64,000 nt of DNA, from positions 26,782,501 to 26,846,500 of the forward strand of contig JAUMIR010000003.1 of assembly GCA_030847615.1 (NCBI GenBank). Reading direction: 5' to 3'. The notes below the pieces were generated by a model. It had not been told where the DNA came from and did no database searches. It saw only the letters and a list, made by a program, of their open reading frames with translations. Of this stretch, positions 10,914 through 22,864 are shown in pieces. The stretch comes from Gambelia wislizenii. Lineage: Eukaryota; Chordata; Lepidosauria; Squamata; Crotaphytidae. Positions within the stretch are counted from its first letter, which is position 1; every line of letters begins with the position of its first letter. The position numbers were made by a program, and so were the translations under genes.

Positions 10914-11509
10914 GAACTTTATCAGACCAGCCTCTGAAAATGTCTCTTTCCTGCCGTATTTTAAAATGTTTTTTTCCCAGCACAATAACCCTTTTCATCA
11001 TACCTTACTGTAATATTGTGGAAAAAGCAGCCCCAGCATTATTGGAGCATTAACGTTTGCGCTATCTACTTCCACATTTGCCAGGGCGCATGATCTCGGT
11101 GGATCTTGCAAGAAGACATGAGCACCCTTAAAAGTAAAAAAAAAAAAGCTAAATTAAAACAGAAAATGTACACATGAGCACAGAAACACACTAAAAAAGT
11201 TCAAAGTAAACCGGGGAGGTTCATAAAAAGAGCACCCCCTACCTGGCTTTCTCAGTCTCAACCTGAAGTGTTCTGCCCATTGATGATGTAATCATGGGAG
11301 GAAAATGGTGCATGGTTTCAGACACGGGCAATACTGGAACAAAAATGCCACAGCAGATCTATTGATGGCTTGGCCCATCAATAAAAAAAGAATGCCTTAT
11401 GGTATTTTCTACACATAATCACGAAAGCATGACATCATCTGGTATGTGCGCCCTTTCACATTCATTAAGTGTCATTATGATGCCATATTTGCTGCGTCTG
11501 ATAAAGTCC
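10914..11509 (-). mobile_element. Harbinger-like MITE of the GGACTTTATCAGA family
   Basis: The left end GAACTTTATCAGAC (10914) and right end GCGTCTGATAAAGTCC (ending 11509) form an imperfect inverted repeat. The interior is shared with 23530-23840 and, in opposite orientation, with 18130-18430 and 21010-21330; common phrases include GGGAGGTTCATAAAAA and GATCTATTGATGG. The left boundary is less certain because its terminus is mutated and the flanks (ATA and TAA) do not match. It is non-coding. Confidence 0.6.
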
Positions 11510-11515
11510 TAATAA

Positions 11516-14038
11516 ATAGAGTTGGAAGAGACCACAAGGGCCATCCAGTCTAACCCCCTGCCTTGCAGGAATACACAACCAACAGATGGCGATCCAGCCT
11601 CTGTTTAAAAACCTCCAAAGAAGGAGACTCCATCACACTATGAGGCAGTGTATTCTACTGCCAAATAGCTCTTACCATCAGGAAGTTCATCCTAATGTTT
11701 ATGTGGAATCTCTTTTCCTATCATTTGAATCCATTGTTCTGTGTCCTAGTCTCTGGAGCAGCAAAAAACAAGCTTGCTCCCTCTTCAATATGACGTCCTT
11801 TCAAGTATTTAAACATGGCTATCATGTCACCTCTTAATCTTCTCTTCTCCAAGCTAAACATACCCAGCTCCCTAAGCTGCTCTTCATAGGGCATGGCTTC
11901 CAGACATTCCACCATTTTGGTTGCCCTCCTCTGGACATGCTCCAGCTTGTCAATATCCTTCTTGAATTGTGATGGCCAGAACTGGACACAGGAGATTGTC
12001 AGATGGTAAAAATACCCAAGGACAGGGACACAGGATATTGCTAAAAGGCTTACCTTTTAGACATCATCATCCCTATCCTGGGATGATTCTGTTCTGCTCT
12101 TGTTCCTCCCCCGCTTCCTTTTATTCACAGAAAAATCAGTGAATAAGAGGCCTGTTCTATTATTATTACAGAATGACGGGTGAGTGAACAGGAGCCCCGT
12201 TGTGCTCCCAGGATGACAACTGGCTGTGATGTCACCGGGAAGTCCCTGCTGGACAACAAGGTAAGTTAAACCCTTTTCCCCCCTCCCCGGGTAGCTTTTT
12301 TTAAATAAATGCATTTTCCTGGTTGGTTCACTGTTTTGACAGCTGGAGGGGGGTATTTTAAAATTTGCCGCCTGGCCGTTCTTTCATGAAAATGGCCGGG
12401 ATTTCAGTTCCTGGTTGTAAAAGCAGCCTTACGATGGCTGCATTTACGACCGGGCAGCGAAGGGAGGGGGAGCCCCTTCCTGCCACGGAATTAAGGTAGG
12501 TGTGTGAAACTTTTCTCTTTATTCCGAAGGTTGGAGTGGGTGGGAGGGGAGAAGCAGGACAGAAGCAGACCCTAAGGGTCTGTCTGATAATCTCCACAGT
12601 ATTCCAGGTGAGGTCTGAACAAGGCAGAATAGAGTGATATTATTACATCCCTTGTTCTAGACACTATACTCCTATTGATGTAGCCCAGGATTGCATTGGC
12701 TTTTTTTCTGCTGCATCACACTGTTTGCTCATGTTCAGCTTGTGGTCCACTAAGACTCCGAGATTCCTTTCACATGTACTGCTGTCAAGCCAGGTGGTCC
12801 CCATCTTATAGCTGTGTGTATCATTTTTTTTCTGCCTAACTGTAGTACGTTCATTTCTCCCTGTTGAAATTCATTTTGTTAGTTTTGGCCCAGTTCTCCA
12901 ATCTGTTAAGTTCTTTTGAATTCTGATTATGTCCTCTGGTATATTTGCTACCCCTTCCAATTTGTTGTCATCTGCAAATTTGATATGCATGCCCTCTATT
13001 CTATTATCCAAGTAATTGATAAATACGTTGAATAGCACTGGGCCCAGGACAGAACCCTATGGCACCCCACTAGTCACTTCTCTGCAGGATGAAGAGGAGA
13101 TATTGGTGAGAACACTTTGGGTTAAGTCAGTCAACCAATTATAAATCCACCTAACAGTAGCATTGTCTATCCCACATTTTACTAGCTTAGTTGCAAGAAT
13201 ATCCTGGGGGACTTTGCCAAAAGCCTTACTGAAATCAAGATATGCTACATCCACAGCATTCCCTTCATCTACCAAGCTTGTAACTCTATATAAAAGAGAG
13301 ATAAGATTAGTCTGGCATGATTTGTTTTTGAGAAGGCCATGTTGGCTTTTAGCAATCACAGCATCTCTTTCTAAGTGCTTACAGACTGTCTGTTTAATTA
13401 TCTGCTATAGAATCTTTCCTGGTATTGATGTCAGGCTGACTGGGCAGTAATTGTCTGGCTCCTAATTTTTCCAGTTTTTGAAAATATGGGACAATATTTG
13501 CCCTTCTCCAGTCTTCTGGGACTTTTACTGTTCTCAGGGAATTCCCAAAGATTATTGCCAGTGGTTCTGAGATTACTTCTGCCAGTTCTTTTAATACCCT
13601 TGGATGTAGTTCATCTGGCCCTGGAGACTTGAATTCATTTAGAACAGCCAGGTATTCCTGTACTACCTCTTTACATATTCGTTGCTGCATTTCCCCTACT
13701 GCATAATCTGCTCTATTTTCCCTGGGTTGGACACTGTTCTTTTGGGAACAGACCAAGGCAAAGTAGATGTTGAGTAGTTCTGCCTTTTCTCTGTCCAATT
13801 AGCATTTTCCCATCTCCTCCACACAGTTATCCTACCATTTTCTTGTTCTTCCTTTTGCTATGGTCATAATAACAACAACAACAAAGACCTCTTTATTGTT
13901 TTGAACCTTTCTAGCAAGCCTGATCTCGTTCTGGTCTTTAGCTTTTGTGATTTTCTCTCTACATGTGCTGACTATTTGTTTGAATTCCTCTTTGGTGATT
14001 TCCCCACTTTTCCATTTCTTGTACATACACCTAAGGGA
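11516..14038 (-). mobile_element. CR1 LINE, 5'-truncated, minus strand, split by a MITE
   Basis: The minus strand encodes degraded CR1 ORF2: MYKKWKSGEITKEEFKQIV (near 14026), then EYLAVLNEFKSPGPDELHPRVL and a broken middle, then DVAYLDFSKAFGKVPQDIL (about 13260), and a C-terminal [20 protein letters not shown] (about 11850). Many stops and indels are present. The 3' end is at 11516, with GTTGGAAGAG as the reverse of the CR1 3' region. A 605-bp MITE interrupts it at 11991-12595. It faces another CR1 head to head at 14150. Confidence 0.88.
11991..12595. mobile_element. Harbinger-like MITE inserted in CR1, with clear 3-bp target duplication
   Basis: Termini are GGAGATTGTCAGA (11991) and TCTGATAATCTCC (ending 12595). 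The host CR1 sequence reads ...GGACACA before and ACAGTATTCC after, so ACA (11988-11990 and 12596-12598) was duplicated. Removing the element restores the uninterrupted CR1 text seen in other copies. No coding capacity. This copy best proves the boundaries of the family. Confidence 0.85.
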
Positions 14039-14149
14039 AAACTTAGCTCAGCTGAAAGTTCTTTAAGAGAAACAGAAAAATTCAGTGTTCAAGCATCATT
14101 TGCATATGGGCTAGGGTTGTGTTACATGTTTTCTGAAATTGTTGAGAGA
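14039..14149. other. Spacer between head-to-head CR1 copies
   Basis: About 110 bp between the 5' ends of the two CR1 fragments. It contains no match to either copy and no gene. Confidence 0.5.
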
Positions 14150-15985
14150 AGTTCAGGCTTGCTAGAGAGGTTAAGAACAATAAAAATGGCATTTTGGGGG
14201 GTATGTCTGCAGCAAAAGGAGGAAGAAGGAAATGGTAGGGCCACTATGTGGAGAAGATGGCAAAATGCTAACAGGGGACAGAGAAAAGGCAGAATTACTC
14301 AACACCTTTTTGCCTCAGTGTTTTCAGAAAAGGAGAAGGGTGACCAACTTGAGGATAATGGAACAGATGACACGATAGGGGAAATCCAGCACAGAATAAG
14401 CAAAGAGGAATACCTTCTTAATCTAAATGAATTTAAATCTCCAGGATCAGATGAACTACATCCAAGAGTATTAAAAGAGCTGGCAAATGTAATATCAGAG
14501 CCATTGTCAATAATCTTTGTGAACTCCTGGAGAACAGGAGAAGTCCCAGGAGACTGGAGGAGGGCGAATGTTGTCCCCATCTTCAAAAAAGGGGAAAAAA
14601 GAGGATCCCAATAATTATCGCCCAGTTAGTCTGACATCAATACCAGGGAAGATTCTAGAGCAGATCATTAAACAGAGAGTCTGTGAACATTTAGAAGGCA
14701 ATGCCATAATCACAAAAAGTCAACATGGGTTTCAGAGAAACAAGTTATGCCAGACTAATCTGATCTCTTTTTTTGATAATATGACCAGCTCGGTAGATGA
14801 AGGGAACGCTGTGGATATCGCATACCTTGATTTCAGTAAGGCCTTTGACAAGGTTCCCCATGACATTCTTGCAAACAAACTTGTAAAATGTGGGCTAGAC
14901 AAGTTAACTGTTAAATGGATTTGCAATTGGTTGACCAGGTGAACCCAAAGGGTGCTCAGCAGTGGCTTTTCTTCGTCTTGGAAAGATGTGACCAGTGGGG
15001 TGCCACAGGGTTCTGTCCGGGGCCCAGTGCTATTCAACATCTTTATCAATGACTTGGATGACAAAATTAGGGGCATACGTATCAAATTTGCAGATGACAC
15101 CAAATTAGGAGGCGTAGCTAATACCCTAGAAGACAGGATCAAAATTCAGAATGACCTGGATAGACTGGAGAGCTGTGCCGAAGCTAACAAAATGAAATTC
15201 AATACGGAGAAATGTAAGGTACTGCACTTAGGGCGGAAAAATGAAATGCATAGATATAGGATGGGACTATGTGCGAAAGGGATCAACAAGACTATGTGCG
15301 AAAGGGATCTAGGAGTCCTAGTAGACCACAAATTGAACATGAGTCAACAGTGTGATGTAGCAGCTAAAAAGGCCAATGCAATTTTGGGCTGCATCAATAG
15401 AAGAATAGGGTCTAGATCAAGGGCAGTGATAGTGCCGCTCTATTCTGCCTTGTTTAGACCTCACCTAGAATACTGTGTCCAGTTCTGGGCACCACAATTC
15501 AAAAAGGATATTGACAAATTGGAGCGTGTCCAGAGAAGGGCAACTAAAATGGTGAAAGGTCTGGAAACCATGCCTTATGAGGAGAGACTTAGGGAGCTGG
15601 GTATGTTTAGCCTGGAAAAAAGACAGTTAAGAGGTGATATGATAGCCCTGTTTAAGTATTTTAAGGGGTATCACGTTGAGGATGGAGCAAGCTTGTTTTC
15701 TGCTGCTCCAGAAACTGGAACACGGAGCAATGGATGCAAGCTCCAGGAACAGAGATTCCACCTCAACATTGGGAGGAATTTTTTGACAGTAAGAGCTGTT
15801 TGGCAGTGGAACACACTCCCTCGGAGCATGGTGGGGTCTCCTTCCTTGGAGGTCTTTAAACAGAGGCTGGATTGCCATCTGTCGGGGATGCTTTGATTGT
15901 GATTTCCTGCGTGGCAGGGGGTTGGTCTGGATGGCCCTTGTGGTCTCTTCCAACTCTACAATTCTATGATTCTATGATTCTAAGT
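14150..15985 (+). mobile_element. CR1 LINE, 5'-truncated, plus strand
   Basis: It begins within ORF2 at AGGCTTGCTAGAGAGG and runs to the (ATTCTATG)n tail at 15960-15982. RT motifs appear in several frames: EFKSPGSDELHPRVLKELA (about 14430), NYRPVSLTSIPGKILEQII (about 14615), IAYLDFSKAFDKVPHDILA (about 14816) and FADDTKLGG (about 15087). Frameshifts near 14590 and an in-frame TGA at 14940-14942 break the ORF. It is a typical retrotransposition-derived dead copy. Confidence 0.9.
14952..15896 (+). pseudogene. CR1 ORF2 C-terminal fragment (314 codons open)
   Basis: This is the longest open part of the 14150-15985 CR1. It covers RT from SGVPQGSVRGP (residues about 15-24) through the catalytic FADD (residues 46-49) and the CR1 C-terminal region, including CRDLGVLVD-type and [20 protein letters not shown] words, and ends just before the 3' tail. 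The ATG is internal, so this is not a natural start. The upstream RT half (fingers and palm motif DFSKAFDKV) is in another frame (14568-14942). It would not make an active enzyme. The CR1 protein normally reverse-transcribes its own RNA at a chromosomal nick. Confidence 0.85.
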
Positions 15986-17639
15986 TAAAAACTCAAAACA
16001 GTGCTTGGGATGGATGTGCCTATATGCCAACCAAACTCAATAAGTGTGTGGCATCCTGATTAGCCTAAACACAGTAACTCTGGGACAACAGGGGTATTTT
16101 TAAAGATCTAGTCAGGAGAAGATGGACATCACTGCCTGTCTGCAAATCCCAGCTGAACAAAAAGAAACAACTGGAAACTTTACCTTCCCTTGTGAATGAA
16201 ATTCTGAAAAGCTAGACTGTTAAAGGAGATTGCTATCTATACCAATCCTGTGCTGAATCACTACTGATTGAAGATTACTAATAGTGGAACCTATCCATCT
16301 GTGCTGAAATCACTTCTAGGGCATCATTCTTACTGGCTGGTAGAGGAGAGACCAAAAGAAAAAGTGTGAGAATTTTTCCTGCTGCTACCTGTTGGTTAGA
16401 TTTCTTATTGTAGTGCACCCTGTCTACTGCTGTCCCCTGCTGAAACAAGATGTTATTCCTCCCTGAATCCTGCATTTAGCCCTCTTGTCACCATTTACTT
16501 ATTGGGGTTTTATTAGTTTACCCCAGTTGTTACTACAGGGCCAACTGCTGTGCTCGCAAGCTACACTCCTTCAGGAGCTATGCATAGGGACAGCACACAT
16601 CAGATGCATCCCTGAACTAACTGTGAGTAAGGAGAAAGACTCATTACCCCTGGTAATGGATAGGAAACATTGACCCAATAGATATATTTTGTAGTTTCTC
16701 TTTGTTCCCTGTATTATCTAGTTTGTACATTTGAACAAATACTACTGCTATTCAAACTGCCAAGTTAAAATCCTTTCTGGTTCCCATATTGGGAAGGGCC
16801 TGAGCCAAAACATAAGAAAACCAGAAATAATCCCTAGATCTTTACATACTTTCTGAATTTTGCATTGTATATTTCAGCCAGTTCCATAGTGGGACCTTCC
16901 AGGCAAGGCTTGTATCATGCAGTTGGCCTACCTCAGTTGTGGAAACCTGTGGCCAGTGGTGTAGTATTGGTGGTAAGGCTTCCTTTTGTAATCCTGCTGT
17001 GTTTCCCTAATGTTTGTTCAGCCTTTTTTTTCTTACCTTTCAGTTATGAAAGCAAAGATAGAATAGTTGCAGGGTTCTCTTTCTTTGATATAACTAGGCA
17101 TCATCTGTAAAATATCACAAGTTATACAGGCATAAATATACCAGTAGCTCTGTCCTATCTTCTATAAAAAATAAGGAATACAGATATGCCTCTGTTAACA
17201 AAGCCTCGAACAATGAATCTCCTTTCTACAAAATCTCTTTATACTGCTTAGCCTCCCCTTTTCCTCCTCATCCTTTGTCTAACAATGTATTTTTAGCAGC
17301 ATCCATGATAAAAGGATGGTAAAGTAGTATGAGAAGAGGCACAGACTTTTGGTGTTGTGTTGCAGGAATGCATCTGCAGTAAACAATGCAATAAAGCTTG
17401 AGCAATAAAATAAATATATAAAACAATGAAAGAAAACTTGAGCTAGGAAAGCCATTTGTGCCTTGCTACAACAGACAAGTTAAACAGGATGCCTTATTGA
17501 GCATTTGTGAACAGCAAAACAGAGAGCAGAGGGGGTGATTTGCTGCAGACTGATCATCATTTTGTTTGCTCTTTTTTGCCTATTTTTGAGATGTAGAATG
17601 ACTAAGTAGCAATCGTGAATACAGAACACTTAGAGATGA
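15986..17639. other. No gene seen
   Basis: Unique-looking AT-rich DNA. Small frames (16278-16475, 16485-16673, 16865-17110) have no recognisable domain, and codon use looks random. Confidence 0.5.
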
Positions 17640-17651
17640 GTAAATCTAGGT

Positions 17652-17877
17652 TGTGTTGTTGTGTGCCTTCAAGTCATTTCCAGCTTATGGTGACCCTAAG
17701 GTGAACCTATCATGAGGTTTTCTTGGCAAAATTTGTTCAGAGCGGGTTTGCCTTTGCCTTCCTCTGAGGTTGAGAGTGTGTGACCCACTCTGTGGGTTTC
17801 CAATGGCGGAACTGGGACTCGAACCCTGGTCTCCAGAGTCATAATCCAACACTCAAACCACTACACTATGTTGGCTC
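17652..17877 (-). mobile_element. tRNA-derived SINE (Sauria/BovB-tailed type) with target duplication
   Basis: The tRNA-like head is at the right, with box B GGTTCGAGTCC read on the minus strand. The BovB-like tail at the left reads ACTTGAAGGCACACAAC in reverse. Direct repeats GTAAATCTAGGT at 17640-17651 and 17878-17889 are the target duplication. RNA polymerase III promoter boxes are recognisable but diverged. Confidence 0.85.
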
Positions 17878-17918
17878 GTAAATCTAGGTAACTATTCCAT
17901 ATTCACAGTGGCTACTTA

Positions 17919-18739
17919 GGACTTTATCAGGTGCAGCAAAACCACATCATAAAGACACGACAACAATACAAAAGGGCAAAATTATCAGACATCAACGTCT
18001 TTCAGCCTTTCTGGGGGCATAGCACGGGAATGAGGTGATGCCTTGTCTGTGCCAGCGCTACACCCTGGGAACAGATGAACGATGAGGGTGTCTGATAATT
18101 TCACCCTTTGTGTTATCGTCACATACTAGGAGATTATCAGACGCATCAAAAACAGTGTTATAACAACTGCATGAGACTGCACAAGGGCTTCCTTATCAGA
18201 TGATGTCATGGCCCAGCATTATGCAAGCATTCTGCTGCCATTATGAGTTATTTTTTATTGTCAGGGAAAAGTCAAAAATTGATCTCCCATAGCGTTTGTG
18301 TTCCAGATTTTTATGTGTGTGAGAAGGTGCCCTGTTCTGCTGGCATAATTCCAGCGTCAATGGGTGGTCCCTCCAGAACACTTCCTGGTGCAAACAGGAA
18401 AACTAGGTACCATACACTCTTTTTATAAACCTCCCTGACTTGCTTGCAAGCTTCTAAACACATATCTGTGCTTTTCTGAATGGTTTCTTTTTTTAATTTT
18501 GGTGTTTGGAGACTTTTTAGCATGCTTGTGTCTTCTTGTGAGACGCACCGAAATCTTGTTCATGGAGAAACACGGAGGAAGTGGCATGAGCACTCATATT
18601 GCTGGATTCTTGGGGTGATTTTGTATCATTACCATGGCAGCGTGTGAAAAAAAATGTGTCATTGTGCCAAAACATGAACACTGTAAAATATAGTACCATA
18701 ATAACATTTTAGGCAGTTGTCTGATAATCTCCAAAGTCC
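17919..18739. mobile_element. GGACTTT-type Harbinger-like MITE, probably composite
   Basis: Outer termini GGACTTTATCAG (17919) and CTCCAAAGTCC (ending 18739) are flanked by TTA on both sides (17916-17918 and 18740-18742). A second set of termini lies inside: GGAGATTATCAGACGC at about 18129 and GTCTGATAATCTCC at 18719-18732. Two related elements may be merged or nested. The interior from 18130 matches 21012-21330. It is non-coding. Confidence 0.65.
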
Positions 18740-18742
18740 TTA

Positions 18743-18781
18743 GTCATGATTGTAACACTATTGATATGGTTATAACTAGGG

Positions 18782-18830
<49 letters not shown>

Positions 18831-20999
18831 TACCAGGCATCAGCTGCATGGGGAGAAGGAGGTTCATTCTGCCAGCAATCACAGCATGGGTGAATGTTGT
18901 TTCTGTTAGGTTTGGGTGGGGATTGGGCCAGGAGAGGTTATTTAGTTAAGTATGAATGAATCTTTTACCAAATCTTCCTAAGTAAGCATGCTCAATTAAG
19001 CATACTTACTTAACTAAGTAGCTGATACAGAATTCCAGCCATTCTTTTTAATATGGTCTTTTATGTCCTTTTGAATGCCAGGTTGAGATGTCATTTTAGA
19101 AATAGGAAGTAACATATATATAGGCTATTAGCAAGTTAATCACTGCTACTTTCTGTTTTAGAGTACTAGCACAGTGGATTAGAAGCTTGCCATGTTCTAA
19201 TTCTACCAGCGATATTGATCAGCTTAAATTTTTGAATTAGAGACAGAGTAGTGCATATAGGAAAGCAATAACTCTATCTTCTGAGATCCAGGCATAGTAA
19301 AATATAACCACTTGGGAAAAACTGTAACTCAGTGGTGGATCAAGTGCTTTGCCTGCAAAAGATTAATCTCCAATTGGAAGAGTTAGGCAGTTGGAACAAA
19401 CTTACCTGAGACCCTAGAGAACCACTGCCAGTCACAGTAGGCATCACTGAACTTGATTGAGGGCCAGTCCAGATGAACTAGAAAACCCAAGAAGTCATTG
19501 GTTTTGTTCATGTCCTCCCCCACTTTTTTTTGAGATCTACAAAAGGTTTCCCCATCCTGAAGTACTCCCGAAGAACTCTCAGAATTTACAAGGACTTTTT
19601 ATTCCCATTCCCCAGGTCAGTTTAAATTAACCCAGTATTTCCCAAAATGAAATGTACCTCTTTCTGGATGTTTGCCTGTATTATCCCAGGAGTAGCTAAG
19701 ATGGTTGCCACCAAGAAACATAGGGCTTGTCTAGACCTGCCAGAATATGCCACCTTCCAGCCGGTGTATTCTAGCTCTATAGCTGACCCAATTCCACCCC
19801 CAATTACCATGAGGAAACAGATGGAATTCCATACACACACATGCCAGCTGGTAGCAGTAGCCACTTCTCCCAATGTTACATATCACACTCTCTGAAGCCA
19901 AGAAGGAGGCCCTAATAATAACTAAAAAGAGCTTGATGAACATTGGTGAAAGTCAATTTCTGAAACATTGCCTGAGTCTAGGTATGACATATGATCAGTG
20001 AGAGGGAGAGGCGGAAGAACACAAGGGAGGGGGAGTGAAGGAACCCCAGGCTATTCCAAGAAAGAGTTTGGATGCGAAACCATGAATATGTAGTAAAATC
20101 AAAACAAAAAGAACAGGAAAGTCTCAATACTTCCAGGGACTTTTTCCCTTTATGGATAAGCCCTGAGCTGTGCCACATTTGTGGTTCTTGGAGTTTATCT
20201 GGCATTGGCTGGCTTACTCAATTGTGAAAAACTATTTTGGAATTCCTCTTCTATTTTGCAATGAAAAAGAGGGATTGAAAAGTCCCAGATTTTGTTCTTA
20301 TACTGGGTAAAAATAAACCAAGTTGAGGGACTGGTATAAAAAGTCTCTGATCATACTAGCAGCTGAGCAAAAATATTCTGGGATAAACAAAACATCTCCA
20401 AAATAAAATTGGAAAGAACAGGAACAAAATCTGGGATTTTCTGGTCTTTTTAATCAATCTGGATGTGCCCAGATATGATTTTTAAATGTGTGGCTGGCAT
20501 CTTGTTCAGTCATTACAAGACTGTAATCTTAGTATCTCATAGCTTTTTGGGATTCACTTTTACAGTTGTCAATGACTGTGAATGTGACCCATAAAACCTC
20601 TCTTTTCGGCCAGGTTTCCAAGGCACTGCAGATCAGGGCACTGGAAAATGAAGTCTGGAGTGCTCTTACCATTGTGAGATGCATTGATCTACAGCACCTC
20701 AGTAATCATTCAGTTGAGCCACTGTCTGGGTGAAAAAGTAGGGGTATTTTTGCAGGGAGAGGGATTTGGCATCATCAGACATAGCTATGATGATGAAGCT
20801 CCATCATTGTAGTTACATTTGACAATGCAGGACCTCAGCCATATAGGTTCATATCAGGAAGTCTATGAAATCCTCTTGTGCTCCTGTCTGCATCTATCCC
20901 TGTACCCACATTTTATATTCTTTATTTTACATTCTGCAAATAAAGGGGTTTTTTTAATGGGGAAAAGTGATGTTTAAACTTATGGTGTCAAAACGATAA
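18743..20999. other. No gene seen; microsatellite and small hairpin
   Basis: A (TA)n run occupies 18787-18826. A short inverted repeat (AAGTAAGCATGCT and AGCATACTTACTT) lies at about 18980-19016. Several open frames between 19620 and 20205 overlap on both strands and show no domain. Confidence 0.5.
18787..18826. repeat. (TA)n microsatellite
   Basis: About 20 uninterrupted TA dinucleotides, seen directly. Confidence 0.95.
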
Positions 21000-21011
21000 A
21001 GTGCAATTTGA

Positions 21012-21480
21012 AACCTGTTAGTCATAGGAGATTATCAGACACAGCTAATGTGGCACCATAACGATGCCAGTGGAACACAAAAGGACACCAATATCAGACA
21101 ACATCCTTTTGTGTTCCGTTGGCATTACTGTGGTGTTCTATTTAATTGATGGACCAAGCCATCAATAGATCACCCATTCTGTTTCTATGTTGGCATTCCA
21201 AGCTTTTGAAACCTTGCACCATTGTCCTGCCATGAATGCAGTGTCAATGGGCAGTCCTGCCAGAACATTTCCAGGTGGGATTGCAAAAATAAAGTAGGCT
21301 ACCCTCTTTTTATGAACCTCCCTGGGTTACTTGTGTGGTTTTTTATGTGTTTATGTGCTTGTGTAAACTTTTTTCTTGTTCTTTTTCTTTTTGAATTTCT
21401 CATGCTCGCATCTTCTCACGAGATGGGCAACATTTCAGTCCAGGAAGTGACTGGAGCTCTGTTAAAGCTCTGTTCATTCC
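21012..21480 (+). mobile_element. GGAGATTATCAGACA-type MITE, right end not resolved
   Basis: It begins GGAGATTATCAGACAC at about 21013. Interior phrases shared with 18130-18430 and, reversed, with 11010-11509 include a CCATCAATAGATC phrase, TTTATGAACCTCCC and an AGAACATTTCCAGG phrase. I could not find the matching right terminus, so the 3' limit is approximate. Confidence 0.55.
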
Positions 21481-21699
21481 TGGGCTGCTTTTGGATGCAA
21501 GAGAAGATATGTCTGATGGGGAAGGTTATTGTGCCAGAACAGACACAGGTCTGGAGATTGTCCATAACTACAGGTAAATATAAATTGGAGAAAACATATA
21601 TCCACATTATGCCAATAGGTAAAATGAAGTCATGGCAGAACCTTACTTTGATTACCATCTTGTCTTGTTTGGATCACTGTCAAGAAAATGCAAGCAGCC

Positions 21700-22600
21700 T
21701 TTAGCAAGTCCAAGGTTGATCTGTGAAGCTCTTTTTGGAGGGGTGAAAAGACCCTTCCCCCTTTTAAATCTGACAGTCAGGATTAATAAAACAACAGGCA
21801 CATAGCAAGAATAATATCATCATTGCTAATCAGCAATGAAAAATGTTGCCTGCAAGTCTAAACAGACCACAAGAATGTTGGAAAGCAGCAAGTTCTTCAC
21901 TACAGCTTGTGGTGAAAAATGAGCATTTGCTTATGTTCTTATTTGGCTAGAAACAAAAGAGGCAGAAGTATGTGGATGCTATATTAAGGCATTGTGCTTG
22001 GCCTCATATTTAACATGACTGCGATTTTCAAACGTGCAGAAGGGAAACTTCAGAATTGAGGTGGGCAGCTGGCAACTGTCTCTCATGCATAACTGAGTTT
22101 TATGAAGTGCAACCTTATCCAGGAAGTTATCAACTGGGAAGGTATGTAACCTACTGACTGTAAAGTTTATGGATAAATTGAGATCTGAAAGGAAACCAGG
22201 CACACACAAAAAGGCAGATGACCCAGATTCCTCAGGTATCTTTCATCCGCAGCTCCAAAATGTGCAAATTTAGCATGAAATTGCCACATCTTTAGTCTAC
22301 TGGCCAGGCCTGTGATAAAGAATTTGAAAACAACTACCTTAGGACCCGTCTTAATAGCTGGCAGCAAGTGTGGGGAGTCAGCTTAACCTTTGCACATTAT
22401 CTATAAAATATTATGAGGAAGGATAACATGACATGTCAACAGTCAAATATTACTTATTATTTTATTTCTACCTCAGTGCCGATGACTCCAATTTCAATAA
22501 TGAGTTGCATGTTAAATATTATCACATGCCAAACATCAACTGTGATAGGCTTTAAGCCTTGTACTAAATAACTTGCCCTGTTGCTACAGGGAACAGGGAA
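21700..22600. other. No gene seen
   Basis: Unremarkable AT-rich sequence with short frames lacking domains. Confidence 0.45.
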
Positions 22601-22604
22601 TTTC

Positions 22605-22860
22605 ATGTCATACCCTTCAGCATCCCACAGGTGAAAACTGGGACATGTGTGCAACATCTGGATGTGGTCAAGATGGCAAAAATTATTAATGAGGAAGAAC
22701 ACCCAAGCTAGGAAAGGCTGCAGCAGTTTACTTTTGTTTGAGGGTCTTGGGAAAGAAAGAGTCTGCCCCTTCTTCCCTTTTTCCCCACTGAGTTAATAGA
22801 GTATAAACTACTCAACATAAGTCTGAAACAAGTTGAAGGAAAACAACAATAACACTGGAG
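22605..22860 (+). repeat. Interspersed repeat, CCTCCAACATTTCACAG family (copy 1, partial)
   Basis: It shares wording with 22865-23135 and 43530-43905: GGGACATGTGTG, a GATGTGGTCAAGATGGCAAA-like phrase, GGAAGAAC and GCTAGGA. The class is not certain; the fuller copy at 43530 has ends resembling inverted CATACCCTCCAAC, which suggests a DNA transposon relic. Confidence 0.55.
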
Positions 22861-22864
22861 TCTG

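Noticed and set aside
17652..17877. Functional tRNA gene in the SINE head
   Set aside because: The head lacks an intact cloverleaf and is fused to a SINE body with a target duplication.
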